A DNA stretch of 64,000 bases from Branchiostoma lanceolatum (Eukaryota > Chordata > Leptocardii > Amphioxiformes > Branchiostomatidae), in NCBI RefSeq assembly GCF_035083965.1, contig NC_089727.1, positions 19,409,269 to 19,473,268 on the forward strand. The letters are read 5' to 3'. Each line of letters begins with the position of its first letter. The first letter of the stretch is position 1. A program made the translations under genes and the position numbers. Below are positions 37,393 to 50,899 of the stretch, piece after piece. The notes under the pieces were generated by a model, which saw only the letters and a list, made by a program, of their open reading frames with translations, was not told the DNA's origin and did no database searches.

Positions 37393-37796
37393 AGACTTTG
37401 ATCCATGGACAAATGTAAAGGACCTGACATGACCCGTGGGAGGTGCATATTGAACACAGGATTAATGGAGGAAAATATTGATTTTACTACATGATTTGAA
37501 ATGTTCATTTGACTAACATTTACTACATGGACGTAAAAGGGCCAATTTCTTCCTTGTGGCCAATACCTAGGTCTACTGAACATGCATTTGAAACTTCATG
37601 TGGTCAATGAAAGGTAAATACACACAGCCAAAAGTAGTAAACGCATGCATTCACTACTTCTTGGAGTATTCTGCCCTCAAAGATGTGGAACTCATTCCAC
37701 CCAAATAAAAATTTGTCTGCAGAATGAAGAAATAAAAATGAGGTGCTTAAATTTTAAGAATTTTTTATCACTGTAGGGGTAAACGTTTTCTCTTAC

Positions 37797-38498
37797 CTTG
37801 ATTTTAGTTGTGTTGATGTCTTGCCTGATTTTTGCTGTGTGCAGTAAGCGGTGGACAATGACAACTGTTCCATGAACGTTGTTACACCACGCAAGTGCCG
37901 TGTTGTACAGAGCAGTAGCTTTGGTCAAGTCTCTAGTGTCTCTTGTTTCTGTTTCTCTTTTCAGATACACGTCACCGAGGCTTTTGATGGCTTCTGTTTC
38001 TAACATATTGTCCTCGTTTACTATTCCCTCTGCCATCAACTGTGCGTATCCCACCAGCACGGAGTCTGTATTACCACCGGCAGCCCGTCTCTTGTCGAGT
38101 TCTCGGAACTTTTCCGCCACCTTTGCAGGTGTGGTCGTCTCCTTGTCTTCGGTTAAATGTTCCTTACCCTCTGACTCTTTTGACGAAATCTCCTTTAAAA
38201 GTCTCTCCGTGTATTCGTATCGGTGTTCTAGACCTTCTCCCTGATCCCTATTATGACACCGGACTACAGCAACCATGTAAAGCGCCAAGGCCATGTTGAA
38301 CTTCCCTACGTCCTTCCCGAGTCTTCCCTTCTCCAAGTTCACGTCGCCCAGACTTTTCATCAGCTCCACTTGCATCAGCCTGTCCTTATCAGCCACGGCG
38401 TCCACAAGGGCACGGAGGTAGCTTGTCTCCGCACGGGCTAGTCCGTACCACCTGCTCTTCGCGTCCGCCTCCCGGAGTTTCTCACAGACCCTCAACAT
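37797..38498 (-). CDS. orphan first exon of a TPR-like relative
   Basis: The ATG at 38498 opens 234 codons to a good donor (AATCAAG/GTAAGA, 37797). Two modules of the form KSLGDV(N/Y)L(E/K)...DLTKATALYNTAL match the [11 protein letters not shown]...[12 protein letters not shown] module of the nucleotidyltransferase proteins, so it belongs to the same family. The exon ends in phase 0, while exon 2 of copy 1 needs phase 2, so a direct splice does not keep frame; 37033..37017 supplies the right phase instead. It lies outside the block duplicated at 52-62 kb. Probably an upstream gene that lost its downstream exons, or an alternative exon joining to something not recognised. Confidence 0.55.
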
Positions 38499-41400
38499 GG
38501 TGAAATCGTGCTGCGCTCACGGAAGGTCTCTGAAACTCCACCGGTCTCCGTGTTAGTATTTTACAAAATCGGTGTCAGATTGCTCTTGTCAACTTCTCGT
38601 CAAGTACAGCTCGTGTCAAAGGTGAACGGTTTAATGCACTTAAGCTTCGCAAATACTCGTAAACATATCAGGCAGCCTGTCTCTTGTTCTGCTGATCACA
38701 TTTCTCATGGTTGCATGGTTCTTGTCTGCTGCGACTGCGTATTTAGAAGCTTGTTCAGTGTTCTTTTTTATTCAATTCTAAATTTGGTCATGTCTCCAGT
38801 ATACAGGTCCCTGAAGCCGCCATGTAGAAGTCGCATGTAACTATAAGAAAAAGTTATAAACATAAAATCCAAACCTCTACAAAAGGTATTCTTCTTACGA
38901 GTCTTACCTATACTTTAGGGTAAAGTGCCACTGAACTATATATACACGGTTGTCTGTCGCTGGGGTATTCTTTCCCGTCGCTGCGCGCGTTCGACAAAGT
39001 ATCGGGTTACACGAGGCAAAATTTTGGCTAACGGTAAAACATTTGTTAATAAAATAGTGGGGACGGGGAAATCTAAAAAAAGAAATTAGCGATTTTACAG
39101 CAGTTGAGGGTTGTCATTTTGCGATAAACGGCTGGTTTTTCTAGATTTTGCTCAAAGACACAATTATTTTCTAATTTTAGGGAGAATGTTTTTTTCAGGC
39201 GAACATCGTAAAAGACTGTCTCCAAATGTAAATAAAACTCTGATTTTCATGTTTTTATGTCGACTAGGAACAAAGAAAACTTTCTGTTTGGGGGATTTTT
39301 TTATATCTGATTTCTTAAAGTTAATATTGACAAATCTGTGAAGAAATTGCATTTTCTGACATTTTTTGGCACTCAATTATCCATAATCCAAAATCAAGAG
39401 CATTTTTCGAAAATCCTAAAAACAAAAAAAACTCAAAAAAATCGTTACAGTCATTTGAGCAGTTAAAGAGGTAAGCAGACACAGGGTCTATAGCGGACAC
39501 AGGGGCACGGCGGATACGAGATCCCAAGCAGATACGCGGCGCCCCCCCCCCCAAAAAAAAAAATTGAAAGAAAAAAACGCTGCGGGAAAAAGGACTGCAA
39601 CGAAGGTTATAAGGTGGATGCTTTTTGAAGCTGATCCTTAACGATGTTAGAACGCATGTCATGACGCACGGATAGGGGGAGGGGGTAATTGACACCGGCG
39701 TAAACATTAAAGGTCAACAAATATGACACCAGTAGCTTCGTTACATGTCAGATATCCCAAACAACGTGCCAGCAGTATGTTACTCTTCAGAAAGCAGGTA
39801 AAATTTGGGAAAAAGTTGTTTTTCTCCTGATGCGGCGAAAGGGGCCTGACCGCGCGGGTTTACAGCAAGGAGGTTATGTTTACAGTAAAAACATGTAAGG
39901 TGACCCCACATCGAACGCACGTTCGGATCGAATCATTTCATTTCGAACATCGTGGAACAGCGTTCGAATTCGGTTTGACATGGGGGTTTCTGAGCATGAA
40001 TTTGACAACCGGACAAATTCAAGAAATCAAAAGCTGAAATTCAAGTATAAGATTACTTTTAAGATTTGCTGACTACTGTTTAGCCATGGTGACATGGGAA
40101 ATAAGAATGTATCTAGGTCTTCCTTCATGCTTATATGAAAAAGTCACAAACCTGTGCACCTTCGTCCTGTGTTGTGACAATGATGTCCGCGACGTTATGT
40201 AACCATTCTGTAAAGAACCAGCATATTGTTATTTTTACATACACTGCATCGTTTTGTATTTTATCCATGGCGCGGGCAATGGCATGACACGGCTTCTCCC
40301 AGAGGTCGGGGTCAAAGGTCAATCTACGCCCTGGTTTTAAGGTAGCAGAACACAGTTTTAATCCGCGACCCCCGGGGGTCTATGACGCGGCCCAGAAAAT
40401 AGTGCGGCCGAAACTCTTGAAGATTGGGTAGAAAGCTGCATGTGAGAGGCATTCATGTGTAAACTGTGCTGTGTGGTGTAGAAATATGTCGGCTTTGGAT
40501 TTGGATAGTGGGCTTTTTCCGCTTTGTGTATAAATGCGCCATCTTGTGCAACCGCCTCACCGGGTCTGTCGGTGCAGTTCAGTGACCTCTCGCGGAGCGC
40601 TGTTTCAAAGTGGGCGTGAGGAGCCGATACGTCGACAGGATTTTTCGGTTTTTTATTCATTTGCAGGTTGTACCCTAAACTCAAACATATTGGTTTTTCG
40701 TATTTCTCAAGTGCACCGCGCTATATTTTTTACCGCGTCGAAGCTGGTCACCTTGGGGCCCTTAACTATAGAAATCCCCATAGGCCGGAAACTGTGTTCT
40801 GCTACCTTCAACCCGGTATTTTCTTCCGTATGTGGGGTTCTTTACAGGTTTGCGTAGAAAAATTACATGTCTGTGTAGCGAAACCTTTGTTGGATCCGTT
40901 GGCATGTGTGGTGGCCGCCATCTTGAATTGTGATGCCACAGGGTGAAATATGACTTATCCAACAAACTAGCATGAATCTAATCATTGGGTATATAATATT
41001 CTGAAGAGACAAAGATCCTCAGATTGCAAGGAAAACATGTTTGTTTCTTGTTTTCCTCTTTTGTGTTCCAATCATAATTTATCATAATTTCGAGAAGTTT
41101 TACAACTTTCAATCATGCCTTATATTTGTTTGGCCTATATGCATATCGTTATGTTACGATGTCAAATTCTATTCTTCATGTACTTGCGACTATTACAAGT
41201 CAGATCAGTGAATCTTAAGAGAACACGTCGCCTGCTCTTGCAGGACTACTCCTGATAGTTCTGCTATTTGCTCCCCACGCAAGACTGAACAGAACAGTGT
41301 TTGTGTGTACCCTGAATAGACCACCGTCATGGACACCGACATGCTTTGTCCAAGCGATGTCAGAAATTCAAAAGAGCGGTTTTGCTAAATGTTTACTCCC

Positions 41401-43420
41401 CAAGTAACATTGTAAGGCAGTGAGGTAGTCCAGGTAACATTTTGTGTTCAGCCTGGTGTTTTGACATTTGAAGGCTATTCAACTTTCTTCTTGTTTACAT
41501 ACTTCAACATAAGATTCAAATCGGACTAGAGAGGGGGTGGTGTGAAGTTACAAACCTGCCATGGAATTCCCCTTTCCGTGGAATTACCCTAAATTACGTG
41601 ACGGGTTTTGACTAGAAACTGAACTATCTAAATTCGGCTTTCCACCTAGATAAGTCCTTACCTATTGAACTAATAACTTCTGTATTTAGTAGCAACAGTG
41701 TTTTATACTAATCTTGTTATGTCACTAAGACCAAGATAGTATCCCGGATACATAAATGGTTACACCATCTCCTTCCTTCCCTCCCTCCCTCACACACATA
41801 CACAACCACCCTCCACCTACCACTTGTTTTGCAGAGGAACATTTGTCACATATTAAAAAAAAATATATTTTCCTGCAAACTCCCCTTTGACAATAGAAGT
41901 CAATTCATTTTGTGTTAGGATACTGTAGATCTTCTTATCATATTGACCATGCAGGTACCTGTACTATTAGACTGGGCAATATCTACGGTCGAAGTATCGT
42001 GTTATTGTACGGCACATATTCAACATACACACACCTTTTCAGTCTCCTCAGATCTACGTTGTCCCAAGTACAGCTAGGAGTGAAGGATAGCGGCCTGTTG
42101 TACAGACAAATACACCTTTCACCCTCAGGTTGTAGGTAAAATTGTCGGTTCCAACTCGCGACTGGCGCCATGAAAGCGGAAGTCCCCAGGTGTGACCTCA
42201 CCTGTTGATGGCGGGGGCGTCTGGGAAGGGGGATTCCACCTGTTTCAGAATATTCCATTGATGCCGCGCACTCCCCACTTCAAGCTTCGCAAAGGTACGT
42301 GATAGTGCGTGGTAGAAATAAGCGACATACTGACGGTTTCAGGTTCTATTTAAATACATCATTCTTATAATATGTTCCGAAATAACGTTATATTCAAGCA
42401 CAGCTAAAAAGTGTAAGAAGTGGTTTGTTGTGCTGACAATTGATTCGGGGCTGGAGCCTTATTTTCAGGTAAGCTTTCGTATGAAGGTGATGCGTTCCTT
42501 TACCCCAGATTGACCTATGTCATATGTTGAGTTGCAATGCCTCGTACCGTGGATGATTTTTCTAAAAGTACAATACTAGGATTTCCGTTTTATTGACGTG
42601 ATCACGTTCGTCTCTATATCGATAAACTCGACGGCCTCAGACCGGTATTAACATGATCACCCACAGTGCAACACAGACTTACCTAAGACAATCAATTCAA
42701 TCTTTAATTTTTTTTTTTACTGTATTTGATATATATTTTGATTCACTGCATTTGTACAGACTACAGAATGTACGTATAGATGTGGCATATCATGTGGCAT
42801 ATCATGTCAAGATCATCATATGGTTGGTTTAAAGTCAAAATGTGATCATTGAGATGTATTTGACAATGAATTTTTGCAGCTTCTTTGCATATTTAAAACT
42901 CACTGGTTTCCATTTGTTTTCTATCTCATCTGTTGCATTCAAAATCTACCTATTGCTATACCAATTCATCTCTCTGATTCACTGCATCATTTTCCTCTGA
43001 TGTTCATTTGTTAAGCTTTTTTGAAGATATTTACAATATCAGTTTCTTATATCCACACTTTTATCACAAACTTAAGGTTTTACAATGTGATAGTCGTCAT
43101 ATTGGCTGCATTTTCTCGAAACACTATTAAAGTCATGAACATAGACTGTTTGGTATAGAGCCGACATGTTCGAAATTAGCGGTAACTTAGGAATAATGGT
43201 AAATCACTGCATTCTGTCATCGAAAACAATCTTACAACACTGCTAATAACACTGATCATAACAGTATCGTCTATTATCTTGAGAAATACTGGTATGCCTT
43301 ACATTTTCCTCCTTACCTAAAGCATGTACAGCTTTATTTACATGTTACAATGTACATATTTACAAGATATACGATATCAGTTACTATCTGACAGACATAA
43401 AATATCGCCCCATTAATTAA
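38499..43420. other. intergenic, no gene recognised
   Basis: No coding exon with supporting splice signals or domains. Holds the MITE at 40339-40808, a (CCTT)n tract near 41770, homopolymer runs near 39540, and otherwise unique AT-rich DNA. Confidence 0.5.
40339..40808. mobile_element. 470-bp MITE with 20-bp inverted ends
   Basis: AAGGTAGCAGAACACAGTTT at 40339 and its exact inverse ending at 40808. No transposase frame inside. The target duplication is unclear (TTTT left, CAAC right), so the superfamily is not assigned. Confidence 0.7.
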
Positions 43421-44577
43421 TTACCTTCGCCGAGAAGGTTATGCAGAGGGTAGCGTTTGTATGTATGTATGTATGTTTGTAGTGGCACAGCATAACTCGA
43501 GAACGCCTTGATGGATTGTCTTGGTATTTGGTATGTTGGTAGGTTTTGATGAGACCTGAAAACGATTAGATTTTGGGCCCCTTAGCGGCTCCTTATGGTA
43601 CTGCAGCGGAACTTCCTGTTTTGATATCTCGTGTTCTGGACATGCTATAGAACTGTTTTTTGGGTGGTAGAGAGAGATCTTTGGACAGAGAGTAAGTGGT
43701 ATGGGTTTGGGCCACCTAGCGGCTTTTTTGGAACTACAGGAACAGGTTTTGCGTCAAACTTTGAAAGGGAATAACTCAAGAAGGGCTTGATGGATAGTAA
43801 TGATTTTTGGTAAGTAGATAGCTTGAGTGATGATGTACATGACTAGATACTTCTTATGCAAATCACTATCTAATTTGCATAATTAATGAGGAAAGTTTGT
43901 ACATCCGCCAAATTCCATGATAGGACTCTTAAAATGTGTCCACATGTAACTGAGGAAGAGAGAAATATTAATTGATATGAACTATGCAAATGAATACCTC
44001 ATTTGCATAATTAATGAGAAAATACTATAACAAGATGGCCTTCATGGATGGTCATGATTTTTGTATGTGTATAGCTTCTGTGATGCTTAGTATGATTGGA
44101 CGATAATTATGCACATCAGATTTTAATTTGCATAATTTATGAGGCAACTTTAAAAATCTGCTTTGTTCCATGTTATGACTTCAAATTTTAACTGAGGAAG
44201 AGAGGAATGTTGATAGGTAAAAAATATGCAAATGTTAGTCTAATTTGCATACTTAATGAATAACTTCTTTAATTCCACACTGGCAAATGACGGTAATTTC
44301 ATACATTTAAATTTTTTTTGTGCCATCGGGAAGTTATATGAATGTGAACATCGTTGAATCAAATTATGCTAATAAGGGCCTCATTTGCATAAATGATGAT
44401 AAATATTCGCATAACCTTCTTTGTTAAGTTCATAATTTGATAAGCTCATACTTTGGACATGTTATATTTTAAGACAATCAACTGGTATGATTTTTAATTG
44501 ATGAGAAACACTCCTAATACGTCAGTCATAAAGGTTAAAATCATTTGGCGAAGGTATGAGGTCGTGGAACTCTAGTT
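43421..44577 (+). mobile_element. 'CTTCGCCGAG' repeat family, copy 4
   Basis: TTACCTTCGCCGAGAAGGTT at the left, TTTGGCGAAGGTATGAGGTC...CTCTAGTT at the right. The interior has recurring 'ATAACTCGAGAA...TTGATGGAT...TTTTTGGTA' phrases and repeated TTTGCATAATTAATGAG phrases. Non-coding; no transposase seen. Confidence 0.65.
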
Positions 44578-45507
44578 GATTTTGTGTATGATAATTTTTT
44601 CTCTATTATAAAGATGCAAACAAATTCAACTCAATCTTTTTTAAACATACTGACAGATATCCTGTGTCTGAATTGTGATGTTCTGACAAAATGTCGGTAT
44701 TACTAAAGCACTTCAACTAATCCACTTACCCGTTATCAAAAAAATTACGAATCCGCTTAAATTCAGGATAAACACCATTGCAATATTCACATTCATGACT
44801 AATCACATCATTTTTACTTCAATACATAAGAAGAGACGTCTGTGTTTAATCGTTGTAAACAGCTGATAAGTAAATCTGAGAGCATACAAAGTATTGAACA
44901 ATGACTGTTCAACAGTCCAAGGAAGTAAGGTATTTTCAATTTTCGTATCTAGCAATCCGACAATATGGGACGTCCACTAGATCTGCATTACGTTTCTTCT
45001 ACCGGAATTTTTTTCTGTTTTAGTGGGGACAGCAATTCACACAGGTAAGAGTTCATCAGGGGCTGCAAATGTCCGACAAAATTTTCACGTTGTTCAGCAA
45101 GGGATCTGAGGTTCAAGGTGGTTTGTGCTGTATCGTAAAACTAGACTACTTTGTCCCCCAAGATGATTTTGCAGGATCTTAATTGAATCCGTTCTCGAGT
45201 CTTTAACTGCTTACAAGTCAAAGGGGGATGCCGTACTGCGTATTCTTGTATGGGACATACTTAAATAATGTAGATAGTCTGGGGTTGATAGACTGAATCC
45301 CTTCGGCTTACGTGATATGAAATATCCCTTATTCGAAGATTTCACCATAAACTCAGGAACTTAAATTTAGTTATCATATCCTGAAGCAATTTCTCTGTGC
45401 AATATATTTCTACTGCTTTTCTAAAAAAAAATGTATTCTCTGACACAAAACAATTGATTCAACTTTGTTTCATGTGTAGTATCATGCAATCTGTATTGAA
45501 AATTCTC

Positions 45508-45590
45508 TCTCCCCCCTTCTCTCTCTCTCTCTCTCCCTCTCTCTCTTTCTCTCTCTCTCTCTATATATATAATCTCTCTCTCTCTCTCTG
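45508..45590. repeat. (CT)n microsatellite
   Basis: CT-rich tract with an internal TATATATATA, abutting the retrotransposon open frame at 45591 with no intervening sequence. Confidence 0.9.
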
Positions 45591-48282
45591 AAAGCTGATG
45601 ATGTAATTGAGTTAGATAATTATACATGGTATGGTCACAATCGAATTCAGACCCATCGCAAAGCCGTCAAGGGCTCAGGAGGTGTTGGCATTTTCGTTAG
45701 AAACGACCTGTTTGAACAGTATAAGATTATGATCCTTGACAAAGATGTTGACGGGATTTTAGGTTTGCATTTTGAGCACAGAAGGTCTGAATATACTTTT
45801 GTTGTCTTCTCGTGTTACCTTTCCCCCGAGCAGTCACCATGGGGACGGGATGCCGCCGAATTCCTTTCCCACCTGTTGTGTCAAATGTACGCTTTAGAAG
45901 CCGTTGATGGTATTTATGTCTGTGGTGACTTCAATAGTCGCACAGGTGATCTTGATGATTGTATAACAGAAATAGACGGCATTCCTCCCCGAGTGACGCT
46001 TGACACAACAGTCAACAATCATGAGGCTAGTTTACTTGACTTTCTAAAAGACGCGAAGATGTGTATGGTAAATGGCAGATTTTGCCAACACAATAACAAC
46101 TTCACCTCTGTCTCGACAAAGGGTAAAGCAGTTGTTGATTATATTCTTACGCCCCACGATTGCCTCGAGACCTGTTGTGACTTTAATGTAATTACTGCAA
46201 GTGATATTGTGGAGAAATGTGGTTACTCATGTTTAAGTTTGATAGGCGATTGGAGCAGATTGCCAGATCATTCTGTGTTATCTTTGACTTTCTATGCTGG
46301 AAGCCAGGTTGTTGAAAACCCACAGTCTCTGCCACAACAATGCAGGACAAAGAAATACAATATCAGACACTTACCTGGGAATTTCTTGGCCTCTGCCGTT
46401 AGCCGTTTGGCTTTGCGTAACATGATAGACAACCTACAAGCCATGCATGAAAGTCAAGCCAACATTGACGCTTGGTATGACACGTTTTGTGACACTCTAC
46501 ATGATGAATTAAAGTCAGGTGAGGATGTTGATATTGTTAATGTGTCAAAATATAGAAAACTTTATCGCCCTGGTAAAGCATTTTGGAATGCCGAGTTAGA
46601 TAACTTATGGTCGGAAATGCGGAAAGCCGAGTGTGAATTTACCAGATTTAAGGGTAGTAGAAGGCGTAGAGAAGACCTCAGGATAGTTTTTAGAAGTAAG
46701 CAGCATGCTTTCGATAAAAAGCTTCGTTTTTATAAACGAAGATACGAGCGAGGACAAACCCTCGAACTAGAAGGTCTCCAGACTAACAATCCCCAAAGAT
46801 TCTGGAACGAAGTGAACAAACTAGGACCTAGGTGTAGTACCAAGATCCCTATGCAGGTCACTGATGATAAAGGAAGTCTGATTCAGGATGTGAAAAGCGT
46901 AATTGAAAGGTGGGAAAATGACTTTGCAGGTTTACTCGCAGGGAAGGATAGAGATGCTGAATTTGACGAAGACTTTTACCAAGAGATCTGTTCACTGAAA
47001 GTACAACTTGAAAGGAACATGAGCGATTCTTCTTACTCCTCAAATCCGTCCCTAAACTCCCCAATTACACTTAATGAAGTGGAGAAGGCCTTGATTTCCG
47101 CCAAGACGGGGAAAGCCAGTGGAATTGATGACATCTCTAACGAAATGTTAAAAACCCCAAATCTGCTGCATTCCCTGTATAGTCTAGTGCAAAAATGCTT
47201 TGATAGTGGCCTTATACCGTCTATCTGGTATAAATCAATAATAAAACCTATCTCTAAATCAGCCAAGAAAGATCCCAAAATCCCTATGAATTACAGGGGA
47301 ATAAGCCTGATGAGCTCAGTCTACAAACTCTACACAAGTGTCCTTAATAATAGATTAAATGAATACCTGGAGTCCTCAAATCTGATAGTAGATGAACAGA
47401 ATGGTTTTCGCAAAGCGAGAGCCTGTATTGATCACATATATACAATTTCTACTGTTATTAGAGCAAGGATTCAGGAGGGTAAACCTACTTTTTCATGTTA
47501 TATAGACTTTCAAAAGGCCTTTGATTGGATAGATAGGGATCTCCTGGCTTACAGATTGCTTGAATGCGGGGTAGATGGCAAGTTTTATGAAGCATTAATG
47601 ACACTATATAAATCACCAATGGCATGTGTGCAACTCAATGAACACAACACACAATGGTTTCCTACTCCGGTTGGAGTTAAGCAAGGTGACGTATTATCAC
47701 CAACCTTATTCTCTCTGTATGTCAATGACCTGGCAAAAGTAGTGAAAGAGTCTGGAATTGGTGTGAGGATAGACGATACAATACTCAGTATACTACTGTA
47801 CGCAGATGATATTGTTCTCATGGCTGAGTCTGAAGGCCAGCTACAGGAAATGCTGAACATAGTAACAGAGTGGTGTTCAAAATGGAGGTTGATGATCAAC
47901 CAGTCTAAAACACAAATTATGCACTTTAGAAAACGTGGCACTAAGCGTAGCACTTATGAGTTCATGTTTGGAGAAATGAAACTTGAGTGTACAAGCTCAT
48001 ATAGATACCTAGGTCTCCATTTAGATGAGCATATGACTTTTACCCCTGGTACCACTATTCTTGCAGATGCTGCGGGTAGGGCCTTGGGAGGTATACTTGG
48101 CAAAGTTAAAGTCCTAAAAGACTTAGGATATGAAGCCTACTCTACACTGTACAGTTCATGTGTCTGTCCTATACTGGAATACGCTGCGGGTGTGTGGGGT
48201 TTTAAAAAGTATGACAAAAGCACTGTTATTCAGAATAGAGCCATTCGGTGCTTCCTTGGCGTTCACTGCTTTGCTCCCACTC
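45591..48282 (+). mobile_element. non-LTR retrotransposon fragment (endonuclease + reverse transcriptase)
   Basis: One uninterrupted reading frame from 45591 (upstream of the first ATG at 45729) to 48282, about 897 codons. An APE-type endonuclease C-terminal part comes first ([23 protein letters not shown]), then a reverse transcriptase with [47 protein letters not shown] and the catalytic YADD at codons 691-694 counted from 45729. The shape fits CR1/L2/Jockey-like elements; the clade is uncertain. The endonuclease N-terminus, ORF1, any 3' UTR and tail are missing. The frame runs on into the TA repeat, which has no stop in this frame. The clean frame suggests a recent copy. Confidence 0.88.
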
Positions 48283-48544
<262 letters not shown>

Positions 48545-49168
48545 CCAGCGTAATGTTAACTCTTTACTTTGATCTACGATTCAAACATATGTCAGCAGCT
48601 TTATCTTATTTAAATATTTTTCAAACATACTTATGTCACATTTTAACGTATAAAATATTCAGGATATCCATATCCCCCCATGAATATTCCGCTCGCCCCG
48701 AATAACACACATGTGTAACTTTCCTCTCATATCACACCGGAATAATAACGTTTTGCGAATTAATTTTTTGATATGCATGATTAGGAACAAATTGTATTGA
48801 TCCCTACTAAAGCTACCGAAAACACAATCAAGAAAATGTATTGACCACCTTCTTCCGAGGTTTCGTCAAAAGGTGTCTTCAGTTCCCAAACAACTCGCTA
48901 CAGGGCCCAAACTAAGGACTAAGAAAGCACAAAATCAAACAGCACCTCAGCGCCGGGTATTAAAAAAAAAATCACATATGTAGACGTAATTAACACACAC
49001 AAACCTACACAAACTATATCTCTTTTTTCTCTTTGTCCTTTCGCGACGTCAATGATGATGCAATTTTCAGGTTTGTCCTCTGATTTCAAAAATTGTTGTA
49101 TATCAAAAAAGCTTACCGTTTGAAAAAAGGATAGCGAAACAGCTTCTATGAATGGGACATTCTTGAGC

Positions 49169-50899
49169 TCATGACGTATTTGAGTTTCCGATAATCTGCT
49201 TCATTTCTTCCATAAGATTCAAATAGCCGATAGCCTTTCCATAATCACCAAGGTCTCTCCAGGCAACACACAAATTGTTTAGTGAATTGGCGATGTCAGG
49301 ATGAGCGGTGTCCTCGCCATAGATAGTCCGCCTCATCTCTAGTGACTGTTCATAATAGCTGACAGCCTTTCTGTGATCCCCAAGCGCCCCCCAGGCGGTA
49401 CCCAAGTTGTTCAGTGAGGCAGCAATATAAGGATGTGCGGTGTCCTCGCCATAAATAGTCAAATTAATCTGTAGTGACTGTTCATGATAGCTGACGGCCG
49501 TTCCGTGATCCCCAAGCGCCCTCCAGGCGATACCCAAGTTGTTCAGTGAGGAGGCAATATCAGGATGTGCGGTGTCCTCACCATAGATACTCCGCTTAAT
49601 CTGTAGTGACTGTTCATAATAGCTGGCCGCCTTTCTGTGATCCCCAAGGTCGCTCCAGGCTCCTCCCAAGTTATTCAGCGAGGCGGCAATATTAGGATGC
49701 GCGGTGTCCTCGCCATAGATTGTCCGCTCCATCTGTAGTGACTGTTCAAAACAGCTGACCGCCTTTCTGTGATCCCCTAGCTCCATCCAGGCGTTACCGA
49801 AGTTGCTAAGTGAGGCGGCAATATCAGGATGTACGGTATCCACGCCATAGATTGTCCGCATCATCTGTAGTGACTGTTTATAATAACTGGTCGCCTTTCT
49901 GTCATCCCCAAGATCACTCAAGGCGTTACCTAAGTTGTTCAGTGAGGCGGCAATACCAGGATGTACGGTGCCCTTGCCATAGATAGTTCGCTTCATCTGT
50001 AGTGACTGTTCATAATAGCTGACAGCCTTTTTATGATCCCCAAGCGCCCTCCAGGCTCCACCCAAGTTGTTCAGAGAGGCGGCAATATCAGGATGTGCAG
50101 TTTCCTCGCCATAGATAGTCCGCCTCATCTGTAGTGACTGTTCATAATAGCTGACCGCCGTTCTGTGATCCCCAAGAGCCCTCCAGGCTTCACCCAAGTT
50201 GTTCAGTGAGCCGGCAATATCAGGATGTGCAGTTTCCTCGCCATAGATAGTCCACCTCATTTTTAGTGACTGTTCATAATAGCTGACCCCCTTTCTGTAA
50301 TCCCCAAGCGCCCTCAAGGCTCCACCCAAGTTGTTCAGTGAGGAGGCAATATCAGGATGTGCGGTGTTCTCGCCATAGATAGTCCGCTTCATCTGTAGTG
50401 ACTGTTCATGATAGCTGACCGCCTTTCTGTGATACCCAAGATCTATCCAGGCATTACCCAAGTTGTTCAGTGAGGCGGCAACATCAGAATGTACGGTGTC
50501 CTCGCCATAGATAGTCCGCTTCATCTGTAATGACTGTTCATAATAGCTGACGGCCGTTCTTTGATCCCCAAGCGCACTCAAGGCTCCACCCAAGTTGTTA
50601 AGTGAGTCGGCAATATCAGGATGTGCAGTGTCCTCGCCATAGATAGTCCGCCTCATCTGTAGTGACTGTTCATAATAGCTGATGGCCTTTCTGTCATCCC
50701 CAAGATCTCTCCAGGCATTACCCAAGTTGTTTAGTGAGGCGGCAACATCAGGATGTACGGTGTCCTCGCCATAGATTGTCTGCCACATCTGCAGTGACTG
50801 TTCATAATAGCTGACGGCCTTTCTGTGATCCCCAAGGTCGCCCCAGGCGGTACCTAAGTTGTTCAGTGAGGCGGCAATATCAGGATGTACAGCGTTTTT
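49169..50899 (-). repeat. 13 tandem TPR-coding repeats, 132 bp each
   Basis: Twelve units of 44 codons ([44 protein letters not shown]) plus a divergent last unit that ends in NSNTS. The first unit carries two extra codons (KN). The DNA is strikingly uniform across units, which points to recent unequal exchange or conversion. Confidence 0.9.
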
